Positions 57,646 to 64,000 of a stretch of DNA of 64,000 nt are shown here, piece by piece. The stretch's first letter is position 1. Every line of letters begins with the position of its first letter. The stretch is from contig NC_064034.1 of assembly GCF_932526225.1 (NCBI RefSeq), positions 21,355,747 to 21,419,746 of the forward strand. Reading direction: 5' to 3'. The stretch is from Nematostella vectensis (Eukaryota; Cnidaria; Anthozoa; Actiniaria; Edwardsiidae). Below the pieces are notes generated by a model, which was not told the origin of the DNA, searched no databases, and saw only the letters and a list, made by a program, of their open reading frames with translations. Both the position numbers and the translations under genes were made by a program.

Positions 57646-59565
57646 CTATTCCAATTCTTCTCCTAGAACTATGGCCGGAGAATTTGTGCAATCCGACCCT
57701 TTGCATTGCCCACAGGCGGGTGTGCACTCGATGCCGTTCTTACGCCAAAAGCAGCGGGAGCTGCTGCAGTCTTGCATGCAGTTGCAGCGCACTATCTGGA
57801 GAAGGGACTGCGGGGCTGGGGGCAGGTCTGTCTTGATGGGTTCCAGTTTCTCTTTATCGAGGCGCCATCCTCAGTCACCAAACGACAGATTTGAATGACC
57901 CTTTCATTCCATCACTTGGAGGGAGGCAAACTCTGTGCTTGAATCACGGATTTCTTGCAGGATAGCTTCTCGATGTACCTCTGGTATCTAAGCTGGTCGA
58001 GCTTCTGGCCAGGTTTACCACCATAAATCGAAACCACTGTTTTCTCACCTGCGATGATTACATCCTCAGTACTAGCTTCTTCATCATCAAACACCATCGT
58101 CTGATGTCTGAACACTTCAGATGCGGAGAACCTCTTTAAGGACGAGCCCTTTCCATCCCCGTAGAGGCTTGATGTGGTTTCACGCCCGAGAAGCGCGTGG
58201 ATAAAGAGCATGTTGTGGTATACCTGCGCTCCAAGCTCCTCTCTCACTTGCTTTATGTCCCATACGCGTCTTCGCGTTGTTTTTTGGCTCTGGTCTTAAG
58301 AAGAGGGCGTGTCCATCATGGGGTACATAGTGGCACAAGAGTACCAGCAGGTCAGTGTCGTCTCCTACAAGAACTGTGTCTTGCTGTCTTGATTTGCTCG
58401 ACAGCACTCTTCACGATTAGCACATCTGCATCGCCATCTGCGTGGCGCGTATGGCAGCCATTCTCCTCCAAGAAGGAGCTTAGCATGAGAACGAAGTTCT
58501 GCTTGTTCTTCTTGTTTGCTAAAAAGATGTCCTTCTTCATCGGGATCCTCGTATCGGGTGTAATTGTGACAGTGGCGCCGACTTTCCCTGCACTCCTTCT
58601 CTCTTGGGTCATGGGCTTGGTGGAAACATAATGATACCCGTCGAACACTATCAATGGCTTCCCGTACCTCTTGGTGATGTACTTGTAGTACATTACGAGG
58701 ACTTCTTTGAATGTGCTCCCAAGTGGCCACGCAACACGGTGAACAAGCGCACCTCCGTCAAGGACATACTTCACAGCCTCTGGTGGATCCGGTTTGGCGG
58801 CATCGCTTAACCTTGCCCAGATAGCCTCTGCGAGAACTGGTTTCTGAGCCTTTCTCGTTGAATGTGGGGAGGTGGGGTGTCTACAGAGCTCGTATTGAAA
58901 CAGAGACTCTAGCTCTCCCGGTGAGCTAACAAGGATCAGGCGTTGGAACAGGAGTTGTGGATCCACTTGCTCCACAACTCCTCGTTCGTTCCCTATCTTG
59001 ACCGATGACTCTGCAGCCATGGTGACCGACTGTGCAGCTCGCTTGAACGTGTGCTCTCTTGTTGACGATCCATACATGGTGGATAGGATTTTGCTGCCTA
59101 TCTCCTTTGAATTTTCAACATTGACTGACGCACTGGCATGGAAACCTGTCATGATGTTGCAAAGTGTAGGAATTTCATGGAAAGGACTGCGGTCTTGGAC
59201 ATGTCGCGCTCCATCCTGGAGTTCCCCATGTCCTTATTCTGTTCACTAGAATCATACAGCACTCCAGTCAATTCCTGCATGGCCCTGTTGGTTTCTGCTC
59301 AGGCAGGCATCGCCAGTAACCATGTTAACCGCTGCTGCTCGGTCATGCCGCGGCCGTGGGTCAATCCACCACTGGTCTTCAGGCTTCGCATCAAAACTTG
59401 CTCGATTATCAAATCAGTGGAGAGTCCAGCCCAAAAGATATCGGTGCGCCGCACCACATGGAAGCCGTCCATGAACGCACGATGGACATCAGGGTACTCT
59501 TGGGGGAGCTTGCTCATATTATCGAGATACAATAGACCACACTTTACATAAAGATTGTTAAAAAT
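57646..59565 (-). pseudogene. PIN-like nuclease-family protein with Cys-rich C-terminus
   Basis: On minus, in order: PDVHRAFMDGFHVVRRTDIF, WAGLSTDLIIEQVLMRSLKT and GGLTHGRGMTEQQRLTWLL (59299-59532). TGA then stands where Cys is expected (MPA*AE), and a frameshift precedes MTGFHASASVNVENSKEIG. Next come YKYITKRYGKPLIVFDGYHY, ENGCHTRHADGDADVLIVKS and VLVGDDTDLLVLLCHYVPHD (acidic motifs of the PIN/FEN fold), then HNMLFIHALLGRETTSSLYG. A short deletion with two TGG-to-TGA changes follows, then DKEKLEPIKTDLPPAP and RCNCMQDCSSSRCF ... CTPACGQCKGSDC with stop TAG 57646-57648. The fold predicts a metal-dependent 5'-nuclease-like activity, unproven. The 5' end is missing. A shorter relative is at 32.2-33.4 kb. 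Confidence 0.6.
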
Positions 59566-61549
59566 TCGTTCCTACGCTGTACAATATCGTTTAATACATA
59601 AATATCTAAATCCAGCAGAAACGGCCCTTGTTTAATTTTTAGCCAACAGTAGTCAGAAGCCATTTTTCAGATAGCAGTATTGTGTTTATTCTGTCAATAG
59701 GGTCCAACACTTATTCATGGCAAATTGAGGTCCCATCAGAGCCATACGTGATGACGTTTTCCGTGGAAAAACTCCCAACAAAATCCCTAGCAACCGTCAA
59801 TACTTTTTTTGCATAGGGCATTATTATCTGTTGTATTATTATCTGTTGTAACGTCACAACAGATCAGCCACCAGTTTGCCCAAGTCTGATTTTCGTCTTC
59901 TTTCCTACAAGAAGTATTTTTAATTGACGTCACACCACGTGACTACTTGTGTGCTCGCATAATGTCACCTAGACAACTTTGATCGTCGTCGAGTCTTTTC
60001 TAAGCGATATATGAATTTTCCTATCGATCGATGACGTCACATCACTTGACAATTTTTTGTGTGCGTATAATGTCACCTAGACAACTTTGCCCAAGTTTGG
60101 TAGTCATCAAGTCTTCTTAACGAGATATGAATTTGACGTCACGTGACCAGATAGCCCCGTCCCTCCTTGTAGCAAATATAAGATAATTCACTACTAGTTT
60201 CTAAGAATATTCACTTGGGAAAAAGTGCCTTTTTCCATCATTGTAAACAATAATGCTATGATTGGTGCGTCAGTTTTTGTAACAAAGTTCGTCAGATTTT
60301 TTATCACGAAGTGCTTCGTTACAGTGTGCGACTCTACACTTCAAATCGCATGATTTATTAGTTTTGGACGTCATATTTATATTTGGAGACCCCCACACAC
60401 CAGAAGCCTGTGCCAAGAAAAATATGAACTCTAGTATCTAAAATGCCCCTAAGAAATCCGAGGAGAGTAGCTTACGAAAGGTTTATTAACAGAATTTTTT
60501 TTTCAAACCTAAGAACACGAAGCATTCTATATTACTTTCATTTTAATGTAGCTTGCTTTTGGACTACTGGGCACAACAATATTATATGCACGTGCGTGAC
60601 TGGCAAGAAGTACTAAGGCGAAGGCAGCAATGTAAACCTAGGTTTTAGTGTGCTGCACATGACAACGGCATCACTGCAATTATATAGAAACACACCTATT
60701 TCCAAGAGACACAAGCGTGAAAAAAGACCCCGCGAGCTGTGCGTAACCGATAAGACATTTGCGTTTGGAGGGCCTTTCAAAGGCCTGGGACAAGCCTGGG
60801 AATCTGGGTATTGCCTCCCCATTAATGTTGTTTGTTAACAACAATCCTACATATTTTATTCAATTTTATAAAGGATCATTTTTTTTATTTTTTACTTAAA
60901 TACTGTATGAGATACATGGACCAGTTTAAGATATTCACATCTTCCCTCCCTAGTCACTTGCGTTTGGGTGTCCTGTGGTAATAAACCGCGAGCCGGATAA
61001 GAGTCAAGCATGTGACGTCACAGGTCTACCACAGGAATCCTTATCAGAACGCTATTAGGTAAAGCTGCCCCTTTGTGTATTTACGCCACGCCCAGAAAAA
61101 GTAAGACACGAGTTTAAAAATTCAACTAAGTACATTTACATTATTAATTGTTCTTGGTAGATTCAAGAACCCTACAGAAAAAGGAGATCGACCAAACCAG
61201 GTAGTTTACCTCAATCCTTTTATCGAGCAACATACGAATTTGAAATAACTACACTTCTAAGTCCATATTATCCACTAGCAACCTATGTACATTTTCAAGA
61301 AGTAACCCCTGACCTCTCTGAACTTCTCTTGAAAAAAAAATCCCTTGTTGAATTGTGACAACTTCGGCTTTTCCACAGTATGAGGAGATGCTGGTGCCGA
61401 TAGAGCAGAGCGTTGATATTCATCCACTCGCCGACATGATGAACGTGCATATTATCGTCTATGTGAATCGGTGGAGTTCTCACCTTCGCAGACCTATGAC
61501 CAGACAGGTCTACGATTATATATTATCGTCTATCAAATGGGTGGAGCTT
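59566..61549. other. intergenic; tandem repeats, no gene supported
   Basis: Contains the GACGTCA array listed separately. At 60970-61035 cctgtggtaataaacc and ggtctaccacagga face each other, a weak inverted repeat around a tgacgtcaca word. No coding sequence recognised. Confidence 0.3.
59926..60142 (+). repeat. tandem repeat with GACGTCAC, period about 105 bp
   Basis: gacgtcac recurs at 59926, 60033 and 60135. Between them aatgtcacctagacaacttt, (g)tcgtcatcaagtctt and aacgagatatgaat repeat. It is built like the array at 39.7 kb but with different spacer sequence. Confidence 0.75.
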
Positions 61550-63842
61550 TCATCTTATTGTGATCAACATGACTAGGATTGTCATGGTCAGCACTGTTGT
61601 CCTATAGCCACGCGCAGTACTCGAGGCTCTACTCGTCCCAGTCTTTGTCGTCCGTCTCTTATTTTCACCGGGGACCAAGTTAGAGACCACCGGGTCTTTG
61701 GCGTTCTTGCAGAAGGGATTAAAGTCCCCATAGACAAACTCAACTTGCTGTTTCAAGTCGTCCGTGAGAGAGCAGTGATTCAAGGTCATGTTACGAGCGC
61801 ATTCCTTCACCATGCTGTACTCCCTGCGAATAGAGAGCCCTGTCAGCCACACCTTTGTTACTCATCCGATATGGAAACAGTTGCTTTAAGAAAATCAGCC
61901 GATGGAAATGGATGCTTTCTCTGCTCGTTGCTTGTTACAAAGTGAATATTAACGCTGAAAGGCTCTATGGCATTCTCGCATCCTTTCCGTTGCTTACGGG
62001 AAATCTTACACAAGCTGAATTGTCGGTTTTAATATTTAAAAAATCGAAAACTTGCGAAAATGTCTGCCCCCCCCCAAAAAAATTAATAAAATAAACAATG
62101 ACAAATCAAGAAGATTTTGCGTTTTTTTTTCGATGACTTTTGGGCACAAAAATGTCCTCGTTTGGAGTGTGAATTTAAACCGTGCAAACTAAAATAATGA
62201 ATTAAGTACTCACCAGCAAAGATTAGGATCAGCTTTATTTGCGCGGTACTTGGCAATAAACCCCGAGTTACACTTTCCTTGCAAGGTCTCGAAGTACTCC
62301 TTAGAGCACCGTCCGGCATCTAGGGGGAGGGTCTCGAGGTAGCCTCCCTCACAGTATTGGTTTTGTATCGCTTGGCCATTAAGGCTCCTTTCCACGTCAC
62401 TGTCTAGCTGTTTTGTATCTCGAGTCCCGCGAAGACACCGCTTGACAGTCTTCTTGATACAGGTTAGGAGAACTTTGTTGACCGTGCTCCTACAAAATAT
62501 CATAACTATAATGTCAATAACACATGCATTGACAATACAGTGGTTAACCTCTATTAGGTGGTCACCCTTTGAGCGACCACTACACAGGTAACAAAATATT
62601 AGTTTTCCACTAAAATGCTGTAATTTAGATGCCTCAGGTACAGAAGAAAGGGTATTACAACTTTAACATACTTTGCGGCGGCGTAGCCAGGATTTTCAGT
62701 TGTAGTGGGCCCAAAAATCCCTTTAAAGGCATGTTTTCCTTTATATCTCGTACATTTACTGTATTTTGCTGCTTAAAGGGAGGGAGGGCGGGCCCCATGG
62801 GTACGCCGCTGCTCTGCAATACATGCTGAACGTTTAACAAGCTAATATTGTATCCTGGGAGCCATAGACTTTTCGCTCTCAGGCTTCAGATGAAAATCAG
62901 AGTGGTACACGCTGCCGCTCGCTCTCCAGTCGGCATTCACTCGTGGCACATTCGGTTTTTCGGTGCTGTGAGAATACCCTGCGCCCACATAACTTTTATA
63001 GATAAAAAACGTAACTCCATTCTTCATTTGTTCATACCTGCAATGGCGTCCGCTGCTCTGCTGTATTGCGTGAACAAATAACGCAATACATCCACGAGAC
63101 TTGATCACGTAACTCTTCTGTGTGCATCGCCCAAACGCTCCACCGCCAACTGCGAATCCATACGAACACAACATTAGAACTCCTACAACTTGTTACTGGA
63201 CAACATTAGAACTATTCTACAACTTGTTACTGGACAACATTAGAACTATTCTACAACTTGTTACTGGACAAATATGAACACAACATTAGAACTATTCTAC
63301 AACTTGTTACTGGACAAATATGAACACAACATTAGAACTATTCTACAACTTGTTACTGGACAAATATGAACACAACATTAGAACTATTCTACAACTTGTT
63401 ACTGGACAAATATGGCCAGGGACGCAGAGGAGCCCATCTTCGGGGATGCCGGGTTGTGACATAAGAGCATTTTCTAAGGCAACTAGGTCAAAGGTTTGAA
63501 AAAATATCAGAACGAAAGGCCTTTGAAAGAAATTCATCAGAATCCAGAAGTCAGATTGAAATAGTCCAGCAGCATCCCCCCTCCCCCCCCCCCCTGATAC
63601 GGTCCCGGTAAGTGTTAGGCTTAGCAACCAAGAACTTTTGTATATTGAGCATATACTGCACGTGTTTTCCCGTAGTATTTATAAATGCTCTTGTACCTTT
63701 GTGTGAGCCTGGGTCCTGTCTATCGGGGCAGTACGGGTTGTACTTGTGTTTGTAGTCTGCTATCATCGCCTGTTGCCATCGTGAGGTGTTGCAATTGCTT
63801 TCAACCGCCTGCAGCATGCACCGCTTCGCTTCAAAAAACCGC
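61550..63842 (-). CDS. 3' exons of a probable secreted, Cys-rich modular protein
   Basis: Exon at 63842-63697 (after TGTTATAG): RFFEAKRCMLQAVESNCN, YNPYCPDRQDPGS. Exon at 62489-62214 (TTTTGTAG to GTGAGT): KVLLTCIKKTVKRC, QYCEGGYLETLPLDAGRC, ADPNLC. Last exon 61823-61550 (TTCGCAG): EYSMVKECARNMTLNHCSLT, FNPFCKNAKDP, ending in a Ser/Thr/Arg stretch and a hydrophobic tail TTVLTMTILVMLITI, compatible with a GPI signal or membrane anchor. The last two exons join in phase (LC-W-EYSM). The first does not join the second directly, so an exon between them is unseen. The modules share C-x(9-10)-C and a (Y/F)NP(Y/F)C motif. The 5' part lies beyond the window. I do not recognise the family; extracellular location is inferred. 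Confidence 0.5.
62676..62811. mobile_element. MITE (CAGKGGCGTA family) in an intron, 136 bp
   Basis: Starts CGGCGGCGTAGCCAGGATTT and ends GTACGCCGCTG. Candidate 5-bp duplication ctttg/ctctg. Internal catttactgtattttgctgc and ggcccc match the copies at 18406 and 45004. Confidence 0.7.
63170..63413 (+). repeat. tandem repeat, 34/46-bp units, six copies
   Basis: The core aacattagaactattctaca... ending ttactggac occurs six times; in the last four it is followed by aaatatg(aacac). The mixture of 34- and 46-bp units shows stepwise expansion. It lies in an intron of the secreted-protein gene. Confidence 0.95.
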
Positions 63843-64000
63843 CTATAACAGAGTACGAACACGGATGTGACGAGTTTCTCCACTAAAGGACAGCTAAGAA
63901 TAGTATGGCCGGAAACTCAATCGTTTCAACTGAAATTCCGCGTACCATCCCTTAGTTTTACTTCTCCCTGAAACTACCAGATAAATCTAAAAAATAAACG

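Noticed and set aside
58197..58631. Plus-strand 144-codon frame
   Set aside because: Antisense shadow of the PIN-like gene, which has recognisable acidic motifs on minus.
63170..63413. Regular repeats considered as a CRISPR array
   Set aside because: Units are contiguous with no unique spacers; it is an intronic tandem repeat in a eukaryotic setting.

Overview
This window looks like repeat-rich nuclear DNA of a cnidarian, most likely an anthozoan (sea anemone or coral). The reasons are the density of eukaryotic transposons (Helitron, PIF/Harbinger, CR1/L2-like non-LTR, Ty3/gypsy, MITEs), short spliced exons with GT-AG introns, AT-rich intergenic DNA, and several multi-copy protein families that I associate with cnidarian genomes. 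The species call is inference. There is no sign of bacterial gene organisation, rRNA, tRNA gene or CRISPR array.

Layout. 0.3-3.8 kb: pieces of a Harbinger-associated Myb/SANT protein and one candidate Harbinger terminus. 4.2-9.3 kb: decayed Helitron copy 1 (minus strand: RPA-like, PIF1-type helicase, Rep, OTU protease, 2A-like motif). 11.2-19.3 kb: a stack of nested insertions. A tRNA-like SINE lies in an inner Harbinger element, which sits in the transposase gene of an outer Harbinger element, which sits in the reverse transcriptase gene of a non-LTR retrotransposon; a short MITE has also landed in the outer Harbinger's right terminal repeat. 21.1-21.5 kb: two fold-back structures. 21.5-27.3 kb: Helitron copy 2 (minus), with a fuller OTU/DUF6570/Rep region. 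28.6-29.6 kb: a collapsed Ty3/gypsy element. 31.5-36.7 kb: inverted repeat arms enclosing a PIN-like gene fragment and an internally deleted non-LTR element. 39.7-40.1 and 59.9-60.1 kb: tandem repeats carrying GACGTCA and CACGTGAC motifs. 45.8-53.4 kb: a two-exon MADS-box (SRF-like) gene tail-to-tail with a six-exon zinc-finger protein of unknown function. 57.6-59.6 kb: a PIN-like nuclease-family gene with a Cys-rich C-terminus. 61.5-63.8 kb: the 3' exons of a probable secreted Cys-rich modular protein.

How the parts relate. Each Harbinger carries the usual pair, a DDE transposase on plus and a Myb/SANT DNA-binding partner on minus, arranged tail to tail. The Helitrons encode a polyprotein-like series in which a 2A-like motif precedes an OTU domain, DUF6570, Rep and helicase, with an RPA-like ssDNA-binding protein downstream in copy 1. 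Nearly all mobile genes carry stops or frameshifts. The MADS-box / zinc-protein pair has the same tail-to-tail architecture as a Harbinger gene pair, and all its splice phases join. It is the best candidate here for an undescribed system, although I found no terminal repeats around it.
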